Notes: generated by a model from the sequence alone, not told the origin. A DNA stretch of 64,000 nucleotides from CAWJHE01 sp963842455 (GCA_963842455.1 CAWJHE010000010.1:51264-115263); one strand, 5' to 3'. Positions 28,728 through 37,481 are shown, counted from the stretch's first letter. Made by a program: numbers and translations.

Positions 28728-29797
28728 TTCGAATATTGGATCTTAATGGGGATGCCCGCCAGATCGGGAGACAGCATGGTGAACAAGTGTTAGACTTGCG
28801 CCCCCAGATCCTGAATTCAATCCAGGTTCGTCTGGCTGTACTGAAAAAGGATAATCCTGACCTGGCTCCAACTATCAAAGATATCTCTCAGACTTGGGAA
28901 AAACACGCGCCTGATACGTTGGACATGTTACATGGAATGGCTGAAACCCTGGACTTGAAATGGGATGAATTTTTTACTTACACGATTGCATCTTACCTGA
29001 ACAGTTCTCTTTCCAATAACCAAAAGAATGAAGGCTGTTCCACCTGGGCAGCCAGCGGGAGAATGACCCGGGATGGATCACCCATCCTGGTGAAAAACCG
29101 GGATTACCACCCTGATCATCAACCCCTGCAATGTCTGGCAAGAATCAAACCAACCCACGGAAACCCATTCATATGTCTTACAAGCGCCGGCAGTCCGGGG
29201 GTGTTCAGTTCAGGAATTAACAACGCCGGATTGGCAGTGGTGGATACATTTATATCTTCCAACGATATTGGACCCGGGATTGCCCGCTATTCTCTGATGA
29301 TGGATATATTACAGAATTTCTCAACGGTCAATGAAGCGATCAATTACTTGCCCACACGACCGCATTTTGGAGATGGTTCGGTGACGGTCCTGGATGCTGA
29401 AGGAGATATGGCTGTTTTCGAAATTGCCCACTCTGTCCAGGCTGTGCGCCAACCCGAACAGGGGTTTGTAGCTTGCACCAACCATTTCAGTTCACCGGAA
29501 ACGAGCTCATTTTGGGTGGATAGAGAACCGGACAATCTGAAAGGTAACTCGCAAGGTCGCCGAAAGATGATCGAAACTGCACTGCAATCTGCTCAAGGGC
29601 AGGTGGATATTCCCTGGAGCCAGGCTGTGATGAGCACCCATGGTGATAAACTCAACGCAGTTTGCAGGCACACAGAGATCGATCCGCTTTCCGCGACAGT
29701 TTCCTGCGTGATCCTCCTGCCCCGGCAGGCCAGCCTGTATGTAGCCAATGGGCTTCCCTGCCAGACCCCGTTTGAATTTATTCGTCTGGCAAATTGA
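28724..29797 (+). CDS. C45-family amidohydrolase/acyltransferase (Ntn hydrolase)
   Basis: This 357-residue protein of the acyl-CoA:6-aminopenicillanate acyltransferase/peptidase C45 type matures by self-cleavage to expose a catalytic Cys. The likely nucleophile is Cys105 in NEGCSTWAAS, close to Cys103 of the fungal penicillin acyltransferase. The following NRDYHPDH and SAGSPGVFSSGINNAGLAV segments fit the family. It is coupled (ATGA) to the transporter ATPase, so it probably splits an amide bond in the imported compound, such as an N-acyl or peptide-linked amino acid. No signal peptide, so it is cytoplasmic. Confidence 0.78.
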   Translation: MIRILDLNGDARQIGRQHGEQVLDLRPQILNSIQVRLAVLKKDNPDLAPTIKDISQTWEKHAPDTLDMLHGMAETLDLKWDEFFTYTIASYLNSSLSNNQKNEGCSTWAASGRMTRDGSPILVKNRDYHPDHQPLQCLARIKPTHGNPFICLTSAGSPGVFSSGINNAGLAVVDTFISSNDIGPGIARYSLMMDILQNFSTVNEAINYLPTRPHFGDGSVTVLDAEGDMAVFEIAHSVQAVRQPEQGFVACTNHFSSPETSSFWVDREPDNLKGNSQGRRKMIETALQSAQGQVDIPWSQAVMSTHGDKLNAVCRHTEIDPLSATVSCVILLPRQASLYVANGLPCQTPFEFIRLAN

Positions 29798-29897
29798 AGC
29801 GACCATCCTGGGGATGTCTTTTTCTATGTGACCGCCCACATAAGCTGATCGCACTTCGTGGGCCATGCAAAATGATCTGTGAGCTTATTTCAAGAAA

Positions 29898-29975
29898 GAA
29901 ATCTCTGCGCACTCTGCGTCTCTGCGAGAGATAAGAAATTCTTTGCATACTTTGCGACTTTGCGAGAGATCAAAA
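29898..29975. repeat. Short degenerate intergenic repeat
   Basis: Two related stretches of the type CTCTGCGTCTCTGCGAGAG and CTTTGCGACTTTGCGAGAG lie in tandem before the racemase gene. Words of this kind are common noncoding repeats in some bacterial genomes. They separate the racemase gene from the preceding operon by 195 bp. Confidence 0.5.
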
Positions 29976-29992
29976 AAGAATATCCATAGGAT

Positions 29993-31087
29993 ATGACCTT
30001 GTCTTCTAATACGCCTGACCAATCTATTTATCCAAAGATAGAAATATCCTTAAACAAAATAAGCCATAATACGGAATTAGTGGTCAGGATGTGCCGGCAG
30101 CATGGTATTCGTGTCGTTGGCGTGACCAAGTTATGTTGCGGTCATGTTAGCATCGCTAATGCGATGGTGGATGGCGGCATCGATATCATTGGAGATTCAA
30201 GACTGGAAAATCTGAAGCGGCTTAAAGAGATCAGACTGCCAAAACTTCTTTTGAGGCTACCGATGATCAGCCAGGCAGGTGATGTTGTTGAATATGCAGA
30301 CATTTCCCTTAATTCAGAAATCGAAACGATCAGGGCGCTATCGGAAGCAGCACAATTGAAGAATAAGACTCATCGAATCATTCTGATGTTTGATCTGGGT
30401 GATCTCAGAGAAGGTATTTTTACTACCGATGAATTGTTTCGAGTTGTGGAAGAGACATTGAAGCTCAAACGAATCCTTATAACAGGAATTGGGACCAACC
30501 TTACATGCTATGGCGGAGTAATTCCAACCAAAGAGAATTTGACGAGGCTTGTAGCCCACAAAAAGATGATCGAAAGTAATTTCGATATATTGCTCAGCAT
30601 CGTGTCGGGTGGAAATTCAAGCAGCTTACATCTGTTAGAAGAAAATGCCATGCCAGATGGAATCAATCAACTCCGTTTGGGCGAATCAATTCTCTTAGGT
30701 TACGAAACAGCCTACCGCCACCGTATTAAAGGAACCTACGATAATTGTTTCCGGTTGATAACGGAAATTGTCGAGATTAAAGATAAACCATCAAGACCCA
30801 TTGGGGAAATAGGGTTGGATGCTTTCGGAAATACTCTAAAGTTTGCGGAAAAAGGAATCCGCAAGAGGGCAATCTGTGCAATTGGAAAACAAGATATCCA
30901 TCCTCAAGATTTGGTCCCTGAAGATAAAAATATCACTATTATCGGTTCAAGCAGCGATCACCTGATCCTTGATATTACAGATTGCCGATCTGTTTACCGA
31001 ATAGGAAGTATGATCTCTTTTAATCTAACCTATGGTGGGATACTGAGTAGTATGACTTCTGAATATGTAAGTAAAAGCTTCATCTAA
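29993..31087 (+). CDS. Ornithine racemase-like PLP enzyme (alanine racemase fold)
   Basis: This 364-residue PLP enzyme of the alanine racemase N-terminal barrel family resembles the ornithine racemase (Orr) branch. Lys46 in RVVGVTKLCCGH is the expected Schiff-base lysine. Segments DIIGDSRLENLKRL, ADISLNSEIETIRALSE and ILMFDLGDLREGIF are typical of Orr-type proteins as I recall them. Orr converts L- to D-ornithine, the substrate of the B12-dependent ornithine 4,5-aminomutase. This fits the cobalamin mutase-like fusion upstream. It could instead racemise another amino acid. Confidence 0.75.
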   Translation: MTLSSNTPDQSIYPKIEISLNKISHNTELVVRMCRQHGIRVVGVTKLCCGHVSIANAMVDGGIDIIGDSRLENLKRLKEIRLPKLLLRLPMISQAGDVVEYADISLNSEIETIRALSEAAQLKNKTHRIILMFDLGDLREGIFTTDELFRVVEETLKLKRILITGIGTNLTCYGGVIPTKENLTRLVAHKKMIESNFDILLSIVSGGNSSSLHLLEENAMPDGINQLRLGESILLGYETAYRHRIKGTYDNCFRLITEIVEIKDKPSRPIGEIGLDAFGNTLKFAEKGIRKRAICAIGKQDIHPQDLVPEDKNITIIGSSSDHLILDITDCRSVYRIGSMISFNLTYGGILSSMTSEYVSKSFI

Positions 31088-31195
31088 TCCGGTTTTCATT
31101 GCTCTTCACTGCCCCGGGTGACGTTTCAGGTTGGACCAGCGAGCCTTTTGGTGTATAGGGGGTGGGCGGGTTGAAAAAACCAACTTCCCCTGTTG

Positions 31196-31260
31196 TTAAA
31201 AAGTAAAAACGACATCGCCCGCCGTCAGCATAGAACCGTCTTGGAATTTCACCTCCTCCC
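31196..31260 (-). pseudogene. Relic of a family 5 ABC substrate-binding protein
   Basis: Reading leftward, about 21 residues (EEVKFQDGSMLTAGDVVFTF then stop) match the hallmark of SBP family 5 proteins. The intact copy at 22768 reads FHDGTEMTADDVVFTF. Nothing recognisable continues on either side. It lies on the opposite strand to the island, just after the LacI gene. Confidence 0.6.
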
Positions 31261-31277
31261 AGGAATGCTTGTTGGGT

Positions 31278-32288
31278 CTAAACAATCGGGCCGCAAGAAT
31301 GACGAATAATTAAAGATGGATAGAATACTTCTGTGTGGCTGGCTTCCCCACGGATCGTTTTCACCAGTAGCTCGCACATCCGTTGGCCGATCAAAAAAGT
31401 GGGTTGTTGCAGGGTGGTTAATGGCGGTTGAGAATGCTCAGCCAAGGGAATATCCTCAAAGCCTGTCACAGATATATCTTTCGCAACCATCAATCCAGCT
31501 TCCACAATGGCGCTCATGGCGCCCAGGGCCATCAAATCATTAGCGCATAAAATCGCGGTTGGCGGCTTTTGAGAAGTTATTAACGCCTGGGCGTTTTGAT
31601 AACCGGATCTCTGGGTGAAATCGCCGAACACCAGTTTTGATTCATCCATTGTGATTTCATTTTCAGCCAACTTTCGCTTAGCGCCGCGCAGCATATCACT
31701 GCTGCGTGATAGGTAGGCTGGCGGTAAGATCATGGCAAAATTGCGATGTCCTAAGCGAATCAGATATTCGGCAACCAGCCCCATACCGAATTCTGTATCG
31801 ACTTCAACAAAGGGTAAATCTGGAAAGGTTTTGCTTCGGCCAAACGATACAACGGGAAAATGATTCTCACTCAGATATTCAACGCGTGCGTCATCTTCGG
31901 CTATCCGCACAACAATAAATCCATCCACACGCCGGGTTTGGACGTGAGAAACATAGATTTCTAAATCATCGAAGCGGTCTTCACAGGCAGAAACCAGCAA
32001 ATCAACACCCATCCTGGCGGCCTGGCTGGCAATGCCAGCTAAGATCATGCTGAAAAATGGATCAGAAAAATATGGACCGACCGCAGGCAGCACAAAACCG
32101 ATGGTATCTGAGCGCCTTTTTTGTAATCTCTGCGCGGTGATACTGGGATGGTAACCTAAATCCTGAGCGGCCTGCCTCACCATCGCTCGGGTTTCCAGGC
32201 TGATATCATCATGATTATTTAATGCGCGCGAAACAGTTGTGATAGACTTCCCAACTTTTTTCGCAAGGTCGCGAAGTGTGGCTGGCAT
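31278..32288 (-). CDS. LacI-family transcriptional regulator
   Basis: This 336-residue regulator has an N-terminal LacI helix-turn-helix (MPATLRDLAKKVGKSITTVS, hinge up to about residue 60) and a C-terminal periplasmic-binding-protein-like ligand domain (DTIGFVLPAVGPYFSDPFF onward). The start at 32288 is preferred over 32312 because GAAGGG lies just before it and the protein begins directly with the HTH. Such proteins usually sense sugars, but no sugar genes are adjacent. Only a transporter relic lies downstream, so its target may have been lost. Two LacI-like operators sit in its upstream region. Confidence 0.9.
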   Translation of the reverse strand: MPATLRDLAKKVGKSITTVSRALNNHDDISLETRAMVRQAAQDLGYHPSITAQRLQKRRSDTIGFVLPAVGPYFSDPFFSMILAGIASQAARMGVDLLVSACEDRFDDLEIYVSHVQTRRVDGFIVVRIAEDDARVEYLSENHFPVVSFGRSKTFPDLPFVEVDTEFGMGLVAEYLIRLGHRNFAMILPPAYLSRSSDMLRGAKRKLAENEITMDESKLVFGDFTQRSGYQNAQALITSQKPPTAILCANDLMALGAMSAIVEAGLMVAKDISVTGFEDIPLAEHSQPPLTTLQQPTFLIGQRMCELLVKTIRGEASHTEVFYPSLIIRHSCGPIV

Positions 32289-32322
32289 CCGCATCCCTTC
32301 TTTTGATCCCAATATTTATTTT

Positions 32323-32372
32323 AACTTAATCGTTTCAGTAGCATAAATACTATAAACCAAAACGTTTAAGTT
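32323..32372. promoter_or_regulatory. Inverted pair of LacI-type operators
   Basis: The divergent gap between the LacI gene and the LysM gene holds AACTTAATCGTTTCAGTA (32323-32340) and, inverted at 32355-32372, AACTTAAACGTTTTGGTT. They share most positions and the central CG typical of LacI-family sites. Autoregulation is the simplest reading. Confidence 0.45.
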
Positions 32373-32431
32373 GTCAAATAGTGGGATGATTGTTGTTTGC
32401 CGGTAATTTCATTGTGAAGTATACTTAGCTC

Positions 32432-33400
32432 ATGGCGCATAACAATTCAACTTACGATCAATCCGATAATCCTAAGCAGAGGCCTCTCAATTGCCCATAC
32501 CTGGGTATTGAGGAAGATCCTGCTACCTGGTTATCCTATGCAAATTCAGCAAATCTTTGTTACAAGTTCAAGCCTGCCAGGCCTGTAGATACAGCTCACC
32601 AGCGCCAGTTTTGCCTGACGCAGGCTTATCCCATTTGTAAAATCTATGCGCAAAATTCAGCATCGCCTTTACCAACCATCGCCACCGTCGAGCCACGCCA
32701 GGAGGGAAATCCACTGCGCTTTTTCTGGATTAGCCTGGCTGTTTTATCTGTTATTACCCTTCTGGTTGTGCTGTCTTTCTGGCTGAGAGCCAACTGGGAA
32801 GATCTGTACGGCAACTCAATTCCTGCCCTGGCGCCTCTACCGACAGATGCCAACCTGGCTGCCAATATTTTGCCTTCTCAAACCCCCACCGAAGAGTTGC
32901 TCGCCGCGATTGAGTTATTACCACCGATTGCCACCTCAACCCTATCTGCATCCCCAACCCCAAGCCTCTCGCCCACTATCACTCACAGTCCTACGGCATC
33001 ACCCACGCCAACTGCCACCCAGCCCACACCTGGACCAGCGCTCAACACACCCTTTGGTCCACAGAAAAGTTTCTTGCTGCACCGCGTGGCGACCGGTGAG
33101 AGCCTGGGAAACCTGGCTGTCATTTACCGCACTTCGGCGGAGGTGATCCGGGCTGCCAATGTGCTCATCGAAGGCGCCAGTGTCTGGCCAGATACGATCC
33201 TGGTCATCTACCCCGGTATCACGGATCCAAGCCAGGTGACCCGCTTCCAGGTCGTCCAGCTCAAAAGTCCTGCTTATCCGGAAGACCTTGCTGCAGAGTA
33301 CCAGGTCTCACTGGAAGAGTTGCTTGAACACAATCTATTGGACGCCCAGGTGTTGATCCCGATTGGACGCTGGTTGGTCATTCCAGTATCCACGCCTTGA
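32432..33400 (+). CDS. Membrane protein with Cys-rich N-terminus and two LysM domains
   Basis: The 322-residue protein has a cytoplasmic Cys-containing domain (residues 15-75: NCPYLGIEEDP, NLCYKF, RQFCLTQAYPICKIY), one transmembrane helix (about 95-117), a Thr/Pro-rich extracellular linker, and two LysM-like modules (VATGESLGNLAVIYRTSAEVI and LKSPAYPEDLAAEYQVSLEEL) that normally bind peptidoglycan or related glycans. This CPYLG-type module plus LysM is an architecture I associate with Anaerolineae. The role is probably cell-envelope sensing or anchoring. Confidence 0.8.
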   Translation: MAHNNSTYDQSDNPKQRPLNCPYLGIEEDPATWLSYANSANLCYKFKPARPVDTAHQRQFCLTQAYPICKIYAQNSASPLPTIATVEPRQEGNPLRFFWISLAVLSVITLLVVLSFWLRANWEDLYGNSIPALAPLPTDANLAANILPSQTPTEELLAAIELLPPIATSTLSASPTPSLSPTITHSPTASPTPTATQPTPGPALNTPFGPQKSFLLHRVATGESLGNLAVIYRTSAEVIRAANVLIEGASVWPDTILVIYPGITDPSQVTRFQVVQLKSPAYPEDLAAEYQVSLEELLEHNLLDAQVLIPIGRWLVIPVSTP

Positions 33401-33416
33401 TCCATCTTCTTTTTTC

Positions 33417-34118
33417 ATGCAAGAAAACTCACTGCACATAGCCCTAAAAAGGTATTTTGCCGGGGAAACCGGTCAACAAGAAGTATGGGTGGATGGCTTT
33501 TTGATTGATGTGGTGCAAGATGATTTACTCATCGAAGTGCAGACGCGCAGTTTTTCCTCCATCAAACAAAAACTATCTGTCTTGTTGCCCACCCACAAAA
33601 TACTATTAGTCCATCCGGTCCCGGTTCTGAAGTGGATTGTTCACCGGTCCGTAGATGGCGAAACTTTACTGGCCCGCCGCAAATCCCCGCGCAAAGGTCG
33701 CCTTGAGCACCTGTTCGCCGAGCTGGTTCGTTTTCCAGAATTTATTAACCACCCCAATCTTTCGATTTGCCTGGTAATGACTCATGAAGAAGAAATCCGC
33801 TGCCAGGATGGGCGCGGCAGTTGGCGGCGCAAAGGCGCCAGTATCGTAGATCGCACGCTTCTTGAGATTAAATCTGTGCACATGTTTGTCAGCGCCGACG
33901 ATTTTCGCAAACTATTACCAGCCGACCTGGAACAGCCATTCACCAACCGCGCACTAGCCAAAGCCTGCGGTTTACGCATCGAGCTGGCCCGCAAAATGAC
34001 TTATTGCTTGCGCCAGATGGGGGTAATCGAGGTGGACGGTAAACGCCAACGCGAAGTTCTTTACAAGGTAAGGCAGCCTGTTTATAATCTTCAATCCACA
34101 TCCGAAAACGGAGAATAA
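33417..34118 (+). CDS. Putative PD-(D/E)XK-like protein with C-terminal winged helix
   Basis: The 233-residue protein begins at ATG 33417; the frame opens earlier inside the previous gene. The segment EVWVDGFLIDVVQDDLLIEVQTRSF resembles a PD-(D/E)XK nuclease core, with Asp then Glu-x-Gln. The C-terminal part (FTNRALAKACGLRIELARKMTYCLRQMG) looks like a winged helix-turn-helix. This combination suggests a DNA-binding nuclease-fold protein, but no characterised relative is recognised. It lies 16 bp after the LysM gene and 2 bp before the next gene, so the three are probably one operon. Confidence 0.6.
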   Translation: MQENSLHIALKRYFAGETGQQEVWVDGFLIDVVQDDLLIEVQTRSFSSIKQKLSVLLPTHKILLVHPVPVLKWIVHRSVDGETLLARRKSPRKGRLEHLFAELVRFPEFINHPNLSICLVMTHEEEIRCQDGRGSWRRKGASIVDRTLLEIKSVHMFVSADDFRKLLPADLEQPFTNRALAKACGLRIELARKMTYCLRQMGVIEVDGKRQREVLYKVRQPVYNLQSTSENGE

Positions 34119-34120
34119 CA

Positions 34121-34687
34121 ATGAGCCATAAGCAAGTGCAATTTCTACCCTTCCATGCCATCAACGAGTTTATGCTGGATGATTACCGTGAACAGGTAAT
34201 TCGCCAGGTGCTTAACTCTGCTGCAGAGCTTCCTGCCGAACAGCAAATATCCCTCGAAAAATTGACTCGCAAGCGCGTGAATATTCCCGGCTTCCGCAAC
34301 AGCGCCAAAGCCCCGGTCAACTTGCGCTTGAAAGGCGTCAGTGAGTCCTTTGAAAAATCACCTCCCATGGCAGCCGCTATCCTGGCTGGCTGGGCGGAGC
34401 TGCACTCCGAGCTGCGCCAGCAAGTGTACGACTTGCTCAGCGCCCAGGCGTGGGAAATCCTGCCCATCGAAGCGGATCGAACTAAACTGCCGGGCTTCCT
34501 GCCCTATTGGCCATTCGAACAGGATTTTGACAGCCTGTACCAGGCCTACCAGGCAGCTTATCCTGATAACCCGGTGGAACAGAATGACGTCAGCCTGATG
34601 GTGGTGTGGTTGAGCACGCGCTTGCCCTACCACAAAGGACCGGAAAGCGAGGAAGAAGCAGAAGTGCTAGATGAAGGTGAAGAATAG
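34121..34687 (+). CDS. Conserved-looking hypothetical protein
   Basis: This 188-residue cytoplasmic protein has no signal peptide or membrane segment. It is predicted to be mostly helical, with a basic middle (LTRKRVNIPGFRNSAKAPVNL), a Trp/Pro-rich segment (LPGFLPYWPFEQDFDSLYQAY) and an acidic tail (ESEEEAEVLDEGEE). I do not recognise the family. It starts 2 bp after the winged-helix protein, so the two probably act together. Confidence 0.65.
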   Translation: MSHKQVQFLPFHAINEFMLDDYREQVIRQVLNSAAELPAEQQISLEKLTRKRVNIPGFRNSAKAPVNLRLKGVSESFEKSPPMAAAILAGWAELHSELRQQVYDLLSAQAWEILPIEADRTKLPGFLPYWPFEQDFDSLYQAYQAAYPDNPVEQNDVSLMVVWLSTRLPYHKGPESEEEAEVLDEGEE

Positions 34688-34717
34688 AAACCCATCAGTC
34701 CAGTATACGACTTATCT

Positions 34718-35743
34718 ATGCGCACGTTTTATACGCCCAAACACCTGCTCCACGAAACAAACCAGGTTTACAACCAGGGGGTATTGTTCGTTATCGAAGA
34801 AATCCCTGAGCGCGCCGAAATCATCCACAAAGCACTCGAGACAAATAACCTGGGACCCATTCTTCCACCAGAAGATCATGGTCTAGGCCCCATCCTGGCA
34901 GTGCATGACAAAGGTTTCATCGAGTATCTACAGAATGGCTACCAACAGGCAGCCAAATTGCGCGGACAGGAACTCCCCTTGTTGCCGGAAACGTTTGCCA
35001 CCCGAGGAGTGCGCCGGTCCAGCGCGCACCCCATCGCCAAAGCCGGCTATTATTGCTTCGGAACCTATTCACCTATCCTGGCAGGCACCTGGGAAGCGGC
35101 TTACTGGAGCGCACAGTGCGCCCTTACCGCCGCCCGGGATGTTGCCAACGGCGCCCGCGCCGCCTATGCCTTGTGCCGCCCGCCGGGTCACCATGCCGCC
35201 GCCAGCCTGTACGGCGGTTTCTGCTACCTGAACAATGCCGCCATCGCTGCTCGCAGCCTGGGAGAGCGGGTCGCCATCCTGGATATCGACTTCCATCACG
35301 GCAACGGCACCCAAGAAATCTTCTACTCAGATCCCACGGTGCTGTATTGCTCCCTGCACGCCGACCCCGACCTGGAATACCCATATTTCTGGGGCAGCGT
35401 TGATGAAAAAGGTGAGGGCGAAGGCCTGGGTTATAACTGCAACTACCCGCTACCCCTGGGCTGCGATGACGAGCTGTATTTACAAACCCTGGACCAGGCT
35501 CTCGTGCGCATCCAGGAATTTCAGCCTCGCTACCTGGTTGTGTCGTTAGGTCTGGATATCATCCAGGGCGATGAGGTTGGTGGGTTTAAGATCACACCGG
35601 CTGGCGTCGCAGAAATCGGCCGGCGCATTGCAGCTCTGAGACATGATGAAGGTCCCCTGCCTACCGTGATCATCCAGGAGGGCGGGTATTTGCTTTCAGA
35701 GCTGGGTGAGTTGGTGGTGAGGTTTTTGAGGCAGTTTGATTGA
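34718..35743 (+). CDS. Histone deacetylase-fold amidohydrolase (acetylpolyamine amidohydrolase-like)
   Basis: This 341-residue zinc hydrolase of the arginase/deacetylase fold contains RPPGHHAAASLYGGFCYLNN with the catalytic His pair, VAILDIDFHHGNGTQEIFY with zinc ligands Asp and His, and the C-terminal QEGGYLLSELG in place of the usual glycine-tyrosine loop. The N-terminus (MRTFYTPKHLLHETNQ) resembles bacterial acetylpolyamine amidohydrolases, which remove acetyl groups from acetylated polyamines or lysine-like substrates. Whether it touches the ornithine-related island is speculative. Confidence 0.88.
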   Translation: MRTFYTPKHLLHETNQVYNQGVLFVIEEIPERAEIIHKALETNNLGPILPPEDHGLGPILAVHDKGFIEYLQNGYQQAAKLRGQELPLLPETFATRGVRRSSAHPIAKAGYYCFGTYSPILAGTWEAAYWSAQCALTAARDVANGARAAYALCRPPGHHAAASLYGGFCYLNNAAIAARSLGERVAILDIDFHHGNGTQEIFYSDPTVLYCSLHADPDLEYPYFWGSVDEKGEGEGLGYNCNYPLPLGCDDELYLQTLDQALVRIQEFQPRYLVVSLGLDIIQGDEVGGFKITPAGVAEIGRRIAALRHDEGPLPTVIIQEGGYLLSELGELVVRFLRQFD

Positions 35744-35772
35744 ATCAGAGTTGGATAAGTCACAGGTTTTTC

Positions 35773-37189
35773 AGCCACGAAGGGCCACGAAGATTCACGA
35801 AGGGTTTTTAAAATAGAAAAGAACGCAGCGGGGTTGATGTGCACGTTTCCATCCAATCGCATACGAAATAGCATCACACAGATCACAATGGGATCGCAGC
35901 GGGGTAAAAATTCATGATCGAAATGGGATCGTAGCGGGGATGAATTCATGGTCGCAATGGGATCGTCGGGGGTAACAATTCAAGTCACAATGGGAATGCA
36001 ATGTGGATCGCAATTCAGATCGCAATGGGATCGCAGCGGGGTTGACAATTCAAGGTCGCAACGGGATCGCAGCGGGGTTAAACTCTAGCTTGCAAAGCCC
36101 TCGGGCTAACCAATTCGTAGAGCTTCGCAAACTAGCCCGCTGCTTTAGCTGCGGGTGAACCAATTTTCGCATTGAAAATGCCATCCGAAATCAACCCAGT
36201 TTGAACAGCACAACTAATCTATGTGATCGTAATGAGAACGCAGCGGGGTTGATAATTCAAGATCGCAACGGGATCACAGCGGGGGTAACAATGTGCAACG
36301 GGATCGCAGCGGGGGTAACAATTCAATGTCGCAACGGGATCGCAGCGGGGTTGGTAATTCAATGTCGCAACGGGATCGCAGCGGGGTTAAAACCCCGCGC
36401 TAGCTTGCAAAGCCCTTCGGGCTAAATACAGCTCGTAGAGCTTCGCAAACTAGCCCGCTGCTTTAGCTGCGGGTGAAAACCATTGGTTCATTCCACGTAC
36501 ATTTATCAACGGAAATCTTTCCCGAGCATACTGCGTCGCTGCGAGAGACTAGATTGCTTCACACAGAACGTTCGCAATGACAGAAAACATTTTCTGCAAG
36601 GGTTCCCAGCCATTCGATACCCAATCCGTTCAATCCGTGGTCCAAATCCGTTGACAGCTCTGCGTCGCTGCGAGAGACTAGATTGCTTCACACAGATCGT
36701 TCGCAATGACAGAAAACATTTTCTGCAAGGGTTCCCAGCCATTCGATACCCAATCCGTTCAATCCGTGGTCCAAATCCGTTGACAGCTCTGCGTCGCTGC
36801 GAGAGACTAGATTGCTTCACACAGAACGTTCGCAATGACAGAAAACATTTTCTGCAAGGGTTCCCAGCCATTTGTTACCCAATCCGTTCAATCCGTGGTC
36901 CAAATCCGTTGACAGCTCTGCGCCGCTGCGAGAGACTAGATTGCTTCACACAGATCGTTCGCAATGACAGAAAACATTTTCTGCAAGGGTTCCCAGCCAT
37001 TCGATACCCAATCTGTTCAATCCGTGGTCCAAATCCGTTGACAGCTCTAAGCCATCGCGAGAGACTAGATTGCTTCACAAAATACGGTCACAATGACAGA
37101 GTGGTTTAACCCCTTCCGACCCTGGTCAGCGGCAGGACCTGCATCCACAATTTGGATCATTTCGTGTTTCTTCGTGTCCCTTCGTGGCT
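35773..37189. repeat. Noncoding repeat island
   Basis: Between the deacetylase gene and the ilv leader lie about 1.4 kb of repeats and no credible gene. The edges are an inverted pair: CACGAAGG-type words at 35773-35803 and their complement at 37161-37189. Inside are about ten scattered copies of GGGATCGCAGCGGGG (35889-36385) and a 75-bp palindrome-bearing block present twice (36085-36159 and 36400-36477). A 129-bp tandem array follows, listed separately. Confidence 0.8.
36532..37100. repeat. Tandem array of 129-bp units (four full and one partial)
   Basis: Units begin at 36532, 36661, 36790, 36919 and 37048, exactly 129 bp apart. The first four are nearly identical and the fifth is diverged and cut short. 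Each contains GCGAGAGACTAGATTGCTTC and TTCGCAATGACAG, words typical of dispersed intergenic repeats. Because 129 is divisible by three, frames stay open across the array on both strands (a 43-residue periodic translation). This is probably an accident and not a protein. Confidence 0.85.
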
Positions 37190-37330
37190 AAATAGATCTC
37201 TACCCTTTTTTACTCATAATCTGTTAATCAACTATTAACCTTTCCTTTATGCAATCTTAACCATAGACCTGCCCTTAAGCTGGTAAACTTGCGCCTAATT
37301 AATTCTGCACAACAGGAAATTTTTGTAAAA

Positions 37331-37447
37331 ATGTTCTCGACCTTTATCGCTATTCTTGGCCTATCTCTTATTTTGGTTCTCATCCTTATTGAGAGCCGAT
37401 TTACGGTTGGACAGGTCACGCTAAAGGTTCGAACCAGGAGAAAATAA
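37331..37447 (+). CDS. Branched-chain amino-acid leader peptide (attenuator)
   Basis: This 38-codon ORF is preceded by AGGAAA at 37314-37319. Residues 6-20 read IAILGLSLILVLILI: 12 of 15 codons are Ile, Leu or Val. Its stop is 34 bp before an intrinsic terminator, and the ilv-leu operon follows. This is the layout of ribosome-mediated attenuation as in enteric ilv operons. Stalling at scarce branched-chain aminoacyl-tRNAs would block the terminator. A segment in the peptide's 3' part (GTTGGACAG, 37406-37414) can pair, 8 of 9 bases, with the terminator's 5' arm (37484-37492) as antiterminator. A tiny membrane protein is the alternative. Confidence 0.75.
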   Translation: MFSTFIAILGLSLILVLILIESRFTVGQVTLKVRTRRK

Positions 37448-37481
37448 ACTCCGGTCGCCTGGAAAGAGAAACAAAAACGCG

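Noticed and set aside
29798..29992. tRNA or small RNA before the racemase gene
   Set aside because: The CTCTGCG-type words are tandem-like repeats and no cloverleaf could be drawn.
36201..36425. Open frame encoding repeated RNGIAAG units
   Set aside because: A by-product of the GGGATCGCAGCGGGG repeats, not a protein.
36532..37100. CRISPR array
   Set aside because: Units of 129 bp are contiguous, with no unique spacers and no cas genes.
36483..37109. Open frame of 208 codons with four 43-residue repeats
   Set aside because: It is the translation of the 129-bp noncoding tandem array. The opposite strand is equally open and there is no ribosome site.
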